Of a stretch of 64,000 nt of DNA, positions 18,212 to 26,219 are shown piece after piece; positions within the stretch are counted from its first letter, which is position 1, and every line of letters starts with the position of its first letter. The stretch lies in contig NZ_JBEPSJ010000001.1 in the NCBI RefSeq assembly GCF_040548875.1, forward strand, positions 744,001 to 808,000, read 5' to 3'. The stretch is from Conyzicola nivalis_A (GTDB lineage: Bacteria; Actinomycetota; Actinomycetes; Actinomycetales; Microbacteriaceae). The notes under the pieces are model-generated. The model did not search any database and had not been told where the DNA came from. It saw only the letters and a program-made list of their open reading frames with translations. The position numbers and the translations under genes were made by a program.

Positions 18212-19081
18212 TCACTCGGCCCGCATGAACCAGGGCGGGTAGACCGCGACGCGGGTGCTGAACGCCGACGCCTTGACGATCGCCTTCACCGCGTCCCGCG
18301 CGCGGTCGTTGGCCACACCGATGAGAGACACCAGCTCGATCGGGAATTCGTCTTTCACCAGGTACTCGGCGGCGAGGATCTGCACCGACTCCTCCTCGCC
18401 ACGGAGCTTGCGCAGCACGCGGTCGCCCGCCTCCCGGGTGGTGGCGAAGCGGGTGAGCGTGTGGGCGGCGTCTCCGTCGGTCACGACGATCGCGGCGTCG
18501 CGCTCGTCGTCGTCGGCCGCGTGCGCCGCGACGACGCTGCCCACGCTGCTGACGAGGATCACGTAGTCGGAGGGGATCGTCTCCCGGATCGCGGCGGACA
18601 GGCGCGGGTCGTCGGCGTGCTCGCGAACGCTGATCCACAGACTCGACGTCGGGCTGAGGAAGAAGGGAACGTAGCTGGCGACGCTCGCGGCGGTGTCGTC
18701 GGAGACGACGATGGTGCGCCGCGACTCGCGCGTCTCTGCCGAGGAGATGTCGACGGTGGGCCGGGTGATCCAGGTGTCGTTCGCGTCGGCGAGGAGGCGG
18801 CCGGTGCTGAGGATGTCGGCGAGGTTGCTCACGTGGGTCACGTGGTAGATGCGCTGGTCGCCGACCTCGACGGGCGGGTTGCGCAGTGAACCTGCCGGGG
18901 CGGGCTTACGCGGGGCCGTCAGCGACTGGGCGCGTGGCCGGGTGACTCGCGGTTTCGAGACCACAGCGACCGGGACATCCGGAGCCGCCTTGGGGAAGCA
19001 GGCGTCACAGAGCCCATAATCGAGTCCGTGGATGCATTCCTCGCCCAAGTGGAAACCTTTCGTCGTCGTGGAACTGTCCAC
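18212..19081 (-). CDS. DarT-like (DUF4433) ADP-ribosyltransferase with N-terminal zinc ribbon; no DarG beside it
   Basis: DarT toxins transfer ADP-ribose from NAD to thymidine in single-stranded DNA. The 289-residue protein matches that fold from about residue 75. It has IYHVTHVSNLADILSTGRLL (NAD-binding start), YVPFFLSPTSSL (about 137-148) and ILAAEYLVKDEFP, where Glu239 aligns with the catalytic Glu. Unlike compact DarT toxins it begins with CIHGLDYGLCDAC (Cys16, His18, Cys25, Cys28), a probable zinc ribbon, and a Pro/Arg-rich linker. No macro-domain DarG antitoxin is encoded within several kilobases. The GTG start at 19081 is preceded by TAACGT with six-base spacing. It is divergent from a mycoredoxin gene across a 60-base gap. 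The NAD-side Arg is less certain from sequence alone, so activity is inferred. Confidence 0.72.
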   Translation of the reverse strand: MDSSTTTKGFHLGEECIHGLDYGLCDACFPKAAPDVPVAVVSKPRVTRPRAQSLTAPRKPAPAGSLRNPPVEVGDQRIYHVTHVSNLADILSTGRLLADANDTWITRPTVDISSAETRESRRTIVVSDDTAASVASYVPFFLSPTSSLWISVREHADDPRLSAAIRETIPSDYVILVSSVGSVVAAHAADDDERDAAIVVTDGDAAHTLTRFATTREAGDRVLRKLRGEEESVQILAAEYLVKDEFPIELVSLIGVANDRARDAVKAIVKASAFSTRVAVYPPWFMRAE

Positions 19082-19087
19082 CTGTCA

Positions 19088-19135
19088 ACGTTACGCGGCT
19101 TTTGCGCCCAGTGCGCACCAGACCGCCTCTAAGCT
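19088..19135. promoter_or_regulatory. Divergent leaderless promoters for DarT-like gene and mycoredoxin
   Basis: On the minus strand TAACGT (19093-19088) ends six bases before GTG 19081. On the plus strand TAAGCT (19130-19135) ends six bases before ATG 19142. The hexamers are 36 bases apart, so the upstream regions of the two promoters overlap and occupancy of one may affect the other. Confidence 0.6.
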
Positions 19136-19141
19136 GATCGG

Positions 19142-19408
19142 ATGTCTGCCCTCGCCCCGTTTCTTCCCGCCCCCGGGTCCGTCGTGATGTTCTCCACGAC
19201 GTGGTGCGGATACTGCACGCGCCTCAAGTCGCAGCTCGACCGGGCCGGCGTGCCGTACACCGAGGTCAATATCGAAGAGGTCGAGGGCACGGCCGAGCTG
19301 GTCGCCGCTGTCAACGGCGGCAACCAGACCGTGCCGACGGTCGTGTTTCCCGACGGCACCACCGCGACCAACCCTTCGGTGTCCGCGGTGCAGCAGAGGC
19401 TGGTCTAG
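19142..19408 (+). CDS. Mycoredoxin / glutaredoxin-like protein
   Basis: 88-residue thioredoxin-fold disulfide reductase. The active site is WCGYC (Cys22, Cys25). The cis-Pro loop TVPT and the FPDG...NPS C-terminal block match actinobacterial mycoredoxins (Mrx1), which use mycothiol to reduce mixed disulfides. The ATG at 19142 is leaderless after TAAGCT. It is convergent with the exonuclease-like gene six bases away and shares its promoter region with the DarT-like gene. Confidence 0.9.
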   Translation: MSALAPFLPAPGSVVMFSTTWCGYCTRLKSQLDRAGVPYTEVNIEEVEGTAELVAAVNGGNQTVPTVVFPDGTTATNPSVSAVQQRLV

Positions 19409-19414
19409 TACCCG

Positions 19415-20356
19415 CTACGCCCTGCGCGCCCGCTGTGGTTGGGAGACCGTGAACGACGCCGCGATGTCGAGCAGAGCTGCGACGGCGGCCAGGTCCTGCC
19501 GTTCGGCATCGGTCGGCTGATCGCCACCGGCCGTCACGACGGTGACCACCTGTTCGAGATACTCGTGATTGAGGCGGTGTCGGGTGCCGGAGTCGATCCC
19601 CAGCGCGAGTGCCGTCTCGAGGAGCGCCGCAGCGTCGGTGGGCGACAGCGCACGGTCGACGAGGGCGCGGTCGACGAGAGCCAGGTAGTCGATGTGCTCG
19701 ATCGGGCCGTCGACGGCCGGGAGGCGATCGGCGACGAGGGCCAGCGAACCCTGCTGGAACGGCCCGGCGGGTGGCCGCGGCGCCCAGGAGAAACCCGACG
19801 GGGCCGGGATGCTCCAGGGCGAGGCATCCACACGCTCCAGTGCACGCGACCACTGCGGATCGAACGGGGCGACGCGGATGAGGCGACCGAGGAGTTCCGC
19901 GCCGGCCCACGCACCGGCCGGAGGCCTGCTGCGCCGCTCGCCGACGGCGTTCGCGAGCGAACGTCCCACCCCGGGAAGGTGACGCCGCGCGAGGTGGACG
20001 GTGCAGAGCGGCCTGCTCAGCGGGGTCGGCGTCTCCAACCCCGCGAGGTCGAACTCGGTCGCGAGGAACCGAGCGACGAAGCGGGCGTTGTGAGCCACGA
20101 CGGCGCGGCCCTCGAGCAGCGCGCACAGCTCGGGCGCGATCTGCGCAAAGGTCGGCGCCAGCCGTACGTCGCTCGCACGGATGCGGCGCACCTCGCGTTC
20201 ACGCAGGTCGCGCCCCGGATTGACGAGGGTGTCCCACTCCCCCGTGATCCTCCCGCGGCAGTCGACGTGCACGACGGAGACCTCAATGACGCGGTCGTGG
20301 CCGGTGCCGAGCAGGCCGGTCGTCTCGACATGGACGACCGCGTACCCAGACGCCAC
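19415..20356 (-). CDS. Degenerate DEDDh exonuclease-like protein with C-terminal TerB-like region
   Basis: The 313-residue protein has the fold signature of the DnaQ/epsilon exonuclease family (AVVHVETTGL, EWDTLVNPG, VVAHNARFVARFL), but key metal ligands are altered. The first Asp of the DxE pair is His9 (Glu11 kept). The Asp after HNxxF is Val94. The expected His/Asp of motif III is replaced in RPPAGAWAGAELL. The C-terminal half has two helical TerB-like stretches (YLALVDRALVDRALS and YLEQVV...PTDAERQDL). It is probably not a nuclease, perhaps a DNA- or partner-binding relic. I chose GTG 20356 because a GGAGGA ribosome site precedes it and family homology begins there; a longer frame has no such support. 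Confidence 0.78.
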   Translation of the reverse strand: MASGYAVVHVETTGLLGTGHDRVIEVSVVHVDCRGRITGEWDTLVNPGRDLREREVRRIRASDVRLAPTFAQIAPELCALLEGRAVVAHNARFVARFLATEFDLAGLETPTPLSRPLCTVHLARRHLPGVGRSLANAVGERRSRPPAGAWAGAELLGRLIRVAPFDPQWSRALERVDASPWSIPAPSGFSWAPRPPAGPFQQGSLALVADRLPAVDGPIEHIDYLALVDRALVDRALSPTDAAALLETALALGIDSGTRHRLNHEYLEQVVTVVTAGGDQPTDAERQDLAAVAALLDIAASFTVSQPQRARRA

Positions 20357-20492
20357 GTGTCCTCCAGCCGCACGATATGTAGCTGCGAGGCTATGACATG
20401 CTGGCGCGGCGGTGTATCCCCCGTCAGGGGTACGGGATATCGTTCTCGGGGCTCCCCGCGCCCGCCGACACCACACACACGCAAGGACAGCA

Positions 20493-21248
20493 GTGCCCTC
20501 CCGCAACACCCGTACCAGTCGCACAGTCCCCGCTCGCGTCGTCGCCGTGTTGGTGGTGTTCGCCGTCGCGTTCTACCTGCTCAGCGGATTGCTCGCCGAG
20601 ACCCCGGTCCCGGGTTCTCCCTCGACGGTCGCCGAGACCGCGACCGCGACCGCGACACCGACACCCGTCGTCCCCGACGCCTCTCCGAGCGCCACGACCG
20701 CGCAGACCCTGGCCGCTCTGGCCGCCATCCCGGTCAAGGGGCGTTCGCCGAAGACAGGCTACGACCGCGAGGGGCAGTTCGGCAGTCCCTGGACGGACGA
20801 AGACCACAACGGATGCGACACACGGAACGACATCCTGGCCCGCGATCTCGCGGCGGCGACGCTCGAGGGAGCCTGCAGGGTCGTCAGCGGCACTCTCGCC
20901 GACCCGTACACCGGCGGGTCGATCGCATTCGAGCGCGGAGAGCAGACCTCGGCCCTCGTGCAGATCGACCACGTGGTCGCGCTGTCGAACGCGTGGCAGA
21001 CGGGTGCCGCGCAGATCGGCCCCGAGCGTCGGGTGGCCTTCGCCAACGACCCGCTGAACCTGCTCGCGGTCGACGGGGCGACCAACAGCGCGAAGGGCGA
21101 CGGGGACGCCGCCACCTGGCTGCCGCCCTCCACGGCCTTCCGATGCTCGTATGTGTCGCGACAGGTCGCTGTGAAGTCCGCATACTCGCTCTGGGTGACG
21201 CCGGCAGAGCACGATGCAATAGCCCGCGTGCTCGCGAACTGCCCGTAA
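20493..21248 (+). CDS. Membrane-anchored extracytoplasmic HNH (DUF1524-type) nuclease
   Basis: 251-residue protein with a basic N-terminus and one membrane helix (about residues 14-36), a Thr/Pro/Ala-rich linker, then an HNH domain of the DUF1524 type: TGYDREGQFGSPW, HNGCDTRNDIL, the catalytic QIDHVVALSNAW, and NDPLNLLAVDGATNSAKGD. In this family the DH and the later Asn/Lys residues build the metal site. Because the domain faces outside, it probably degrades extracellular DNA. Cys residues in NGCDTR, GACRV and FRCSY suggest disulfides. The GTG at 20493 has an AAGGA ribosome site six bases upstream. Confidence 0.85.
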   Translation: MPSRNTRTSRTVPARVVAVLVVFAVAFYLLSGLLAETPVPGSPSTVAETATATATPTPVVPDASPSATTAQTLAALAAIPVKGRSPKTGYDREGQFGSPWTDEDHNGCDTRNDILARDLAAATLEGACRVVSGTLADPYTGGSIAFERGEQTSALVQIDHVVALSNAWQTGAAQIGPERRVAFANDPLNLLAVDGATNSAKGDGDAATWLPPSTAFRCSYVSRQVAVKSAYSLWVTPAEHDAIARVLANCP

Positions 21249-21308
21249 CCGACCGCGAAGGCTGCCTGACCGGCACTTTGGTCATTGGCGCGGGCGTCGC
21301 ACGGTGTC

Positions 21309-21314
21309 TACAGT
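21309..21314 (+). promoter_or_regulatory. Promoter of first Pr6Pr gene (-10, leaderless)
   Basis: TACAGT ends six bases before ATG 21321. TTGGCG at 21285-21290 sits 18 bases upstream and could be the -35 element. Confidence 0.6.
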
Positions 21315-21320
21315 TGCCCC

Positions 21321-22007
21321 ATGACAACGACGTCTTACCCGACGCGTGCCGCGACCCGAACCCGCAGGCCCGCAACTCCCGCCCGCATGGTCTTCGGACT
21401 CCTGCGCCTCGCCGCGGCAGCTACTGCGCTCGCGGCGATCATCACCCAGATCAGCGAGCGTGTCGCGAACGGCGCGTTCGTCCCGGAGTGGTACTTCAGC
21501 TACTTCACGGTGCAGTCGAGCCTCATCAGCGTGGTCGTGCTCGGCGTGGGCGCCGTGCTCGCCTTCCGCTGGCGGAGCGACCCCGAGCTGTTCACGGCCG
21601 TCAGGATGTCGGCGGTCGCCTATGCGACGGTGACCTGCGTCGTGTACAACGTGCTTCTCCGCGGCCTTCCCGACCAGGGTTTCGTCGGACTCGCCTGGCC
21701 CGGCGAGGTGCTGCACGTCTGGATACCGGTGTTCCTGATCGTCGAGTGGGTCGTCGCTCCCGGACGCGCCGTACTCGGGTGGGAGCGGATCTGGACGGCC
21801 GTCGGCTTCCCGCTCGTCTGGCTCGGTTTCACCCTCGTGCGTGGAGTGCTCGGACGCTGGTACCCCTACCCGTTTCTCGAGCCGGACGCGCCGGCCGGAC
21901 CCGTGAGCGTGCTCGCGTACATCGTGGCCATCTCGGCGTTCATCGTGGGAGTCGCGGCACTCGCCATCGGCATCAGCCGTGTCGGGATGCGCAACCGAGC
22001 AGGCTAG
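21321..22007 (+). CDS. Pr6Pr family six-helix membrane protein, copy 1
   Basis: 228-residue integral membrane protein with about six helices and the family's landmark positions: YFTVQSSLIS after the first helix, a WPGEVLHVWIPVF motif with the conserved His, and the RGVLGRWYPYPFLEP loop. Pr6Pr proteins are predicted six-helix proteins of unknown function, perhaps intramembrane hydrolases or transporters. The ATG at 21321 is leaderless after TACAGT. A paralogue lies at 30388-31062. The last four bases overlap the convergent SGNH-GAF gene. Confidence 0.82.
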   Translation: MTTTSYPTRAATRTRRPATPARMVFGLLRLAAAATALAAIITQISERVANGAFVPEWYFSYFTVQSSLISVVVLGVGAVLAFRWRSDPELFTAVRMSAVAYATVTCVVYNVLLRGLPDQGFVGLAWPGEVLHVWIPVFLIVEWVVAPGRAVLGWERIWTAVGFPLVWLGFTLVRGVLGRWYPYPFLEPDAPAGPVSVLAYIVAISAFIVGVAALAIGISRVGMRNRAG

Positions 22008-23203
22008 TCGGCCTTGCGCAGCTCGTTCTGCACCATGAGTGCGAGACCGCGCAGCAGGGCCGAGTCGGCCTCGGTGAAATCCCGGGGTTGCGGATCGAAG
22101 ACACACACCGTGCCCACCCGCACACCGTTCGGCGCCTCGACGGGATACCCCGCGTAGAAGCGCAGGAACGGCGGTCCCGCGACCACGGGGTTGAGTGCGA
22201 AGCGCGGGTCCTTCGAGGCGTCCTCGACAGTGAAAAGCTCTCGTCGCTGGATTGTCACCTCGCAGAATGAACTCAACCGGGGCACCTGATCGAGGTCGAG
22301 GCCGAGTCGCGACTTGAACCAGTGGCGGTCATGGTCGACGAAGGTGATCGCGGCCGACGCCGCGCCGAGAAGATCGCGAGCCGTCGCGGTGATGCGGTCG
22401 AACCGTTCCTCGGGCGCGGTATCCAGAATGTGGAGCGAGTCGAGAGTGGCCTGACGGGCGCCCTCGTTCACCGGCTCTCCCGGCTCGCGGTCGTGATCCG
22501 ACGGCGAGAGCCGCGACGCCACGGTCTGCGACAGCAGCTCGGCCCACCGTGAATACGTCGCCGAGCTGCGGAACCTGTCGGTCTCGCCCGAACTGGTCGC
22601 CTCGAAGGGCAGAAACGTCGTGCGCTCCCTCGAATCGGCGACCTGTCGGCTCACGTCGTTGAGTGACGCCGCGTGCCGCACGCCCAGGAGGTTGATCGCG
22701 ACAGGGTACTTCTGCAGCGCCGGCAAGGGCGGAACACCGATGATGAACACTTCCTGGGTGTCTCCCCCGCGGCCACCGACCAGGTCCAACACCGCGTCCA
22801 GATCCGACCGCCAGCTGTCGACGGGCTGGAACATCAGAGTCTCGATGAGCCCGAGCGAGAGGACCACGGCGTCGAATCGCTCGAGAGGCTGTCGCGTGAG
22901 CACGTCGAGCAGCACCTCGGCCGTCATCTCGCGGTCGACGACGATGTCCATGTCGACCGCGCGTCCCGTGATCGCGGTCACCTGTCTGGCGAGATGCCCG
23001 GCGAGAGCCAGGTCGTGTGACAGCACGCCGAATCCGATCGAGGTACCGCTGCCGGCCAACAGGACCTTGACGGGGCTCGCTCCGCCGGTGTGCACGGCGG
23101 CGAGCCCGGGCGGCTGCGGGATGATGGCGCGCGTGAGCGCAGTCGACGACAGCCACATGCGCACGCCCTGCCGGGCGACACCGTGTACCGCGCGCTTCAA
23201 CAC
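22004..23203 (-). CDS. SGNH/GDSL-hydrolase-like domain fused to GAF domain
   Basis: 399-residue two-domain protein. Residues about 45-235 resemble SGNH hydrolases (VKVLLAGSGTSIGFGV, SHDLALAGHLARQV, VVLSLGLIET, DRFRSSATYSRWAELL). Aligned by glycine spacing, however, the nucleophile position of GDS is Gly, and the His of the DxxH block is Arg, so this half may be a pseudoenzyme. Residues about 250-399 are a GAF domain of the redox/chemosensor-like type (LHILDTAPEERFDRITATAR, SSFCEVTIQ, FYAGYPVEAPNGVRVGTVC). The combination suggests ligand sensing rather than catalysis. GTG start at 23203 with a purine-rich GAGGGGG upstream. It is divergent from ptrB. Confidence 0.8.
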   Translation of the reverse strand: MLKRAVHGVARQGVRMWLSSTALTRAIIPQPPGLAAVHTGGASPVKVLLAGSGTSIGFGVLSHDLALAGHLARQVTAITGRAVDMDIVVDREMTAEVLLDVLTRQPLERFDAVVLSLGLIETLMFQPVDSWRSDLDAVLDLVGGRGGDTQEVFIIGVPPLPALQKYPVAINLLGVRHAASLNDVSRQVADSRERTTFLPFEATSSGETDRFRSSATYSRWAELLSQTVASRLSPSDHDREPGEPVNEGARQATLDSLHILDTAPEERFDRITATARDLLGAASAAITFVDHDRHWFKSRLGLDLDQVPRLSSFCEVTIQRRELFTVEDASKDPRFALNPVVAGPPFLRFYAGYPVEAPNGVRVGTVCVFDPQPRDFTEADSALLRGLALMVQNELRKAD

Positions 23204-23336
23204 TCGGACCCCCTCGCAGGACCTCGGGCGCCCTGACGCGGGCGCTCCATCCGCACCCAGAGATCAGTGTATGACCGCCTCTCTGCCGGGGCGCCACTTC
23301 GACCTGCTCGGTCGAGCGTGTCGGCGCGGCGGCGGC

Positions 23337-23342
23337 TAGCCT
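23337..23342 (+). promoter_or_regulatory. -10 element, leaderless
   Basis: TAGCCT followed by six bases and ATG 23349. Confidence 0.6.
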
Positions 23343-23348
23343 GAATCC

Positions 23349-25466
23349 ATGTCTCCCACCCCTCCCATCGCCCGCAAGGTACCGACCGAGCGCCGACACC
23401 ACGGCGACGTGTTCATCGACGACTACGAGTGGATGCGCGACAAGGAGTCCCCCGAGCTGGTGGCTCATCTCGAGGCCGAGAACGCCTTCGCCGACGCGCA
23501 GACCGACGAGCTCTCCGGACTCCGCGACCGGATCTTCGGCGAGATCCAGTCGCGCACCCAGGAGACCGACTTGAGCGTCCCCGTTCGCGACGGCGACTGG
23601 TGGTACTACACCCGCACCGTAGAGGGCCAGCAGTACGGTATCCACTGCCGGGCGCCCATCGCGGGCGGCGACGATTGGATTCCGCCGGTCGTCCCCACCG
23701 CCGACGGAGCCTCGTCGGGCGAGCTCGCCGGCGAGCAGGTGCTGCTCGACGACAATTCCGAGGCTGACGGTCTCGACTTCTACTCGCTCGGGAGCTTCGA
23801 CGTCAGCGGCGACGGGCACACCCTGCTCTACGCCGTCGACACCGAGGGCGACGAGCGCTACACGCTGCGTCTCCGTGACCTCCGCTCGGGCGAGAACCTC
23901 GTCGACGAGGTGCCCGGCACGTCGGCCGGAGCGACCTTCGACGCCTCGGGACGTTTCGTCTTCTACACGACGGTCGACGACGCCTGGCGTCCCGACACAG
24001 TCTGGCGGCACGAGGTCGGCACGCCCGCCTCCGCCGACGTCACCGTCTTCCACGAACCCGACGAACGCTACTGGGTGGGCGTCGGGCTCATGCGCAGCCG
24101 ACGATTCATCGAGATCGAGCTGGGCTCCAAGATCACCAGCGAGGCGCACATCCTCGACGCGCAGGATCCGACGGGCGAGTTCCGGGTGGTCTGGCCGCGT
24201 CGTGATGGGGTCGAGTACTCGATCGAGCACGCGGTGATCGACGGCGAGGACCGCCTGTTGGTCGTGCACAACGACGGCGCCGTCGACTTCCAGGTGACGG
24301 ATGTCCCGGCCGACGACCCCCGGTCCCCAGGTCGCACGCTCGTTCCGCACCGCACCGGAACCCGAATCGAGAGCGTCGACGCGTTCGCGGGCCACCTCGT
24401 TCTCGAGTACCGTCGCGACGCGCTGCCCCGGGTGGCCGTGCTGCGGCTGGATGCGCCCGACGCCGACTTCGTCGAGGTCCCCTTCGCGGAGCAGCTGTTC
24501 TCGGTGGGAGCAGGCGGAAACCCCGACTGGAACCAGCCGACCGTGCGCCTGCACTACGCGAGCTTCGTCACCCCGTCTACCGTGAACGACCTCGACGTCG
24601 CCACCGGCCAGCTTCGACTGCTCAAGCAACAGGCGGTGCTCGGCGGCTACGACCCCGCGCTGTTCGTGCAACGCCGAGAGTGGGCGGTCGCCGACGACGG
24701 CACACGCATCCCCATCTCGCTCGTGTACCGCAGCGACCTCGTCTCCCCGGGCACGCCGTCGCCGCTGGTGCTGTACGGCTACGGCTCTTACGAGCACAGC
24801 ATCGATCCCGGTTTCACCATCTCCCGCCTGAGCCTGCTCGACCGCGGTGTCGTCTTCGCCGTGGCGCACGTGCGCGGCGGCGGCGAGCTGGGCCGCGACT
24901 GGTACGAGCAGGGCAAGACGCTCACCAAGCGCAACACGTTCACCGACTTCGTCGCGGCGGCCGGCCACCTGACCGACATCGGAGTGACGAGCTCCGAGCG
25001 TCTCGTCGCCGAGGGCGGCAGCGCCGGAGGTCTCCTGATGGGCGCCGTGGCCAACCTGGCCCCCGAGGCGTTCGCCGGCATTCTCGCCGTCGTGCCCTTC
25101 GTCGACCCCCTCACGAGCATCCTCGATCCCTCCCTGCCGCTGACGGTGATCGAGTGGGACGAGTGGGGCGACCCTCTGCACGACGCCGAGGTATACCGGC
25201 TGATGAAGTCATACTCCCCCTACGAGAACGTGCGGGAGACCGAGTACCCGCGCATTCTCGCGGTGACGAGCATCAACGACACGCGAGTGCTCTACGTCGA
25301 GCCGGCGAAGTGGGTGGCGCGGCTTCGTGAGGTCGGTGCATCCGTCATTCTCAAGACGGAGATGAGCGCGGGCCACGGCGGGGTGAGCGGGCGTTACGAG
25401 TCATGGCGTAAGCGGGCGTTCGAACTGGCCTGGGTGCTCGACGTGCTCGGCCTCTCGAAGACCTGA
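23349..25466 (+). CDS. ptrB: Oligopeptidase B (S9 family prolyl-oligopeptidase)
   Basis: 705-residue cytoplasmic serine peptidase. An N-terminal seven-bladed propeller restricts access to short peptides. The C-terminal alpha/beta-hydrolase domain has the nucleophile Ser558 in GGSAGG, the YGSYEHSIDPGF and HVRGGGELGRDWYE signatures of the S9A family, and His676 in SAGHGG. Oligopeptidase B cleaves after basic residues, and the acidic EWDEWGDP region agrees with that. Length is normal. Leaderless ATG 23349. It converges with the MarR gene 10 bases downstream. Confidence 0.93.
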   Translation: MSPTPPIARKVPTERRHHGDVFIDDYEWMRDKESPELVAHLEAENAFADAQTDELSGLRDRIFGEIQSRTQETDLSVPVRDGDWWYYTRTVEGQQYGIHCRAPIAGGDDWIPPVVPTADGASSGELAGEQVLLDDNSEADGLDFYSLGSFDVSGDGHTLLYAVDTEGDERYTLRLRDLRSGENLVDEVPGTSAGATFDASGRFVFYTTVDDAWRPDTVWRHEVGTPASADVTVFHEPDERYWVGVGLMRSRRFIEIELGSKITSEAHILDAQDPTGEFRVVWPRRDGVEYSIEHAVIDGEDRLLVVHNDGAVDFQVTDVPADDPRSPGRTLVPHRTGTRIESVDAFAGHLVLEYRRDALPRVAVLRLDAPDADFVEVPFAEQLFSVGAGGNPDWNQPTVRLHYASFVTPSTVNDLDVATGQLRLLKQQAVLGGYDPALFVQRREWAVADDGTRIPISLVYRSDLVSPGTPSPLVLYGYGSYEHSIDPGFTISRLSLLDRGVVFAVAHVRGGGELGRDWYEQGKTLTKRNTFTDFVAAAGHLTDIGVTSSERLVAEGGSAGGLLMGAVANLAPEAFAGILAVVPFVDPLTSILDPSLPLTVIEWDEWGDPLHDAEVYRLMKSYSPYENVRETEYPRILAVTSINDTRVLYVEPAKWVARLREVGASVILKTEMSAGHGGVSGRYESWRKRAFELAWVLDVLGLSKT

Positions 25467-25476
25467 CCGCGAACCG

Positions 25477-25959
25477 TCACTCGTCGTTCGCGCGAAACCT
25501 GTTCTCCGGGTCGAGGGTGCGCAGCAGCTCGCCCATGATCCGGTCGAGATCGGCGATGTCGGCGGCGCTCAGCGGGTCGATCACATTATCGCGCACCGTC
25601 TCGACGTGTCCGGGAGCCGTGGCGACCACCTTCTGCCAGCCCGCTTCGGTGAGCGTCGCGTTGGTGGCCCTCCGGTCGTCGGGGCACGGAGCACGGTCGA
25701 CATAGCCGCGCTTCTCCAGCCTCGACACCACGTGCGACAGGCGCGGGAGAGTCGAGTTCGTCGCGGAGGCGAGCGAGGTCATGCGCAGGGTCCTGGCGGG
25801 CGCCTCCGACAGCATCGCCATCGTGAAGTACTCGAAGTGCGTGACCTCGGCGTCGCGCTGCAGCTGGGAGTCGAGCACTCCGGGAAGGATCTCCACCACC
25901 GCGACGAACTTCTTCCAGGCGCGGAGCTGTTCGGGAGTGAGCCATCGGGTCTCGGTCAT
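25477..25959 (-). CDS. MarR family transcriptional regulator
   Basis: 160-residue winged-helix repressor. The DNA-binding region runs from about residue 65 to 105 (MTSLASATNSTLPRLSHVVSRLEKRGYV), followed by the wing (CPDDRRATNATLTEAG). It ends in a helical dimerisation segment. The ATG at 25959 has TAAACT ending six bases upstream. A GTTG...CAAC inverted repeat sits just beyond at 25980-25993 and could be its own operator. The regulated targets are not evident; the small zinc-ribbon gene is the nearest divergent neighbour. Confidence 0.92.
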   Translation of the reverse strand: MTETRWLTPEQLRAWKKFVAVVEILPGVLDSQLQRDAEVTHFEYFTMAMLSEAPARTLRMTSLASATNSTLPRLSHVVSRLEKRGYVDRAPCPDDRRATNATLTEAGWQKVVATAPGHVETVRDNVIDPLSAADIADLDRIMGELLRTLDPENRFRANDE

Positions 25960-25965
25960 CTCGTG

Positions 25966-25993
25966 AGTTTACCGCCTTGGTTGACACTACAAC
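25966..25993 (-). promoter_or_regulatory. marR leaderless promoter and possible operator
   Basis: TAAACT (25971-25966, minus strand) is followed by six bases and ATG 25959. Ten bases farther out, GTTG and CAAC form an inverted repeat spaced by six bases, a plausible MarR half-site pair overlapping the -35 region. Confidence 0.45.
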
Positions 25994-26090
25994 TAAGCCC
26001 GTTGAGCGGTCGATGTCGACCTGGTCGGAGAGCGGACCGGCGCCCGCCGAGCAAGCCTTTTCCCCGGCGCCGGACTGCGACGCAAATTCA

Positions 26091-26160
26091 TCGGGAAGCG
26101 ACTGCAACCCCATGCTTCCCCCCTGAGATGTCTGGGGTTACAGTATTGAAAGGGGGAAGC
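26091..26160 (+). ncRNA. Candidate structured leader with mutually exclusive stems
   Basis: Five complementary blocks interleave: GGGAAGC (26093-26099), AACCCCA (26106-26112), GCTTCCCCC (26114-26122), TGGGGTT (26133-26139) and GGGGGAAGC (26152-26160). The central GCTTCCC arm can pair with either the first or the last block, and the AACCCCA/TGGGGTT stem crosses the downstream option. It lies 60 bases before the zinc-ribbon gene. It matches no riboswitch class I recognise. Confidence 0.35.
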
Positions 26161-26219
26161 TAAATCGGCGCGTGCCGGTGCGGCCCCGTCCTCGACCACA
26201 GCCGGAGGTTCCACCCGCA

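Noticed and set aside
18203..22003. Possible DarG antitoxin for the DarT-like gene
   Set aside because: Neighbours are an Eis-like acetyltransferase, mycoredoxin, exonuclease-like and HNH proteins; none has a macro domain.
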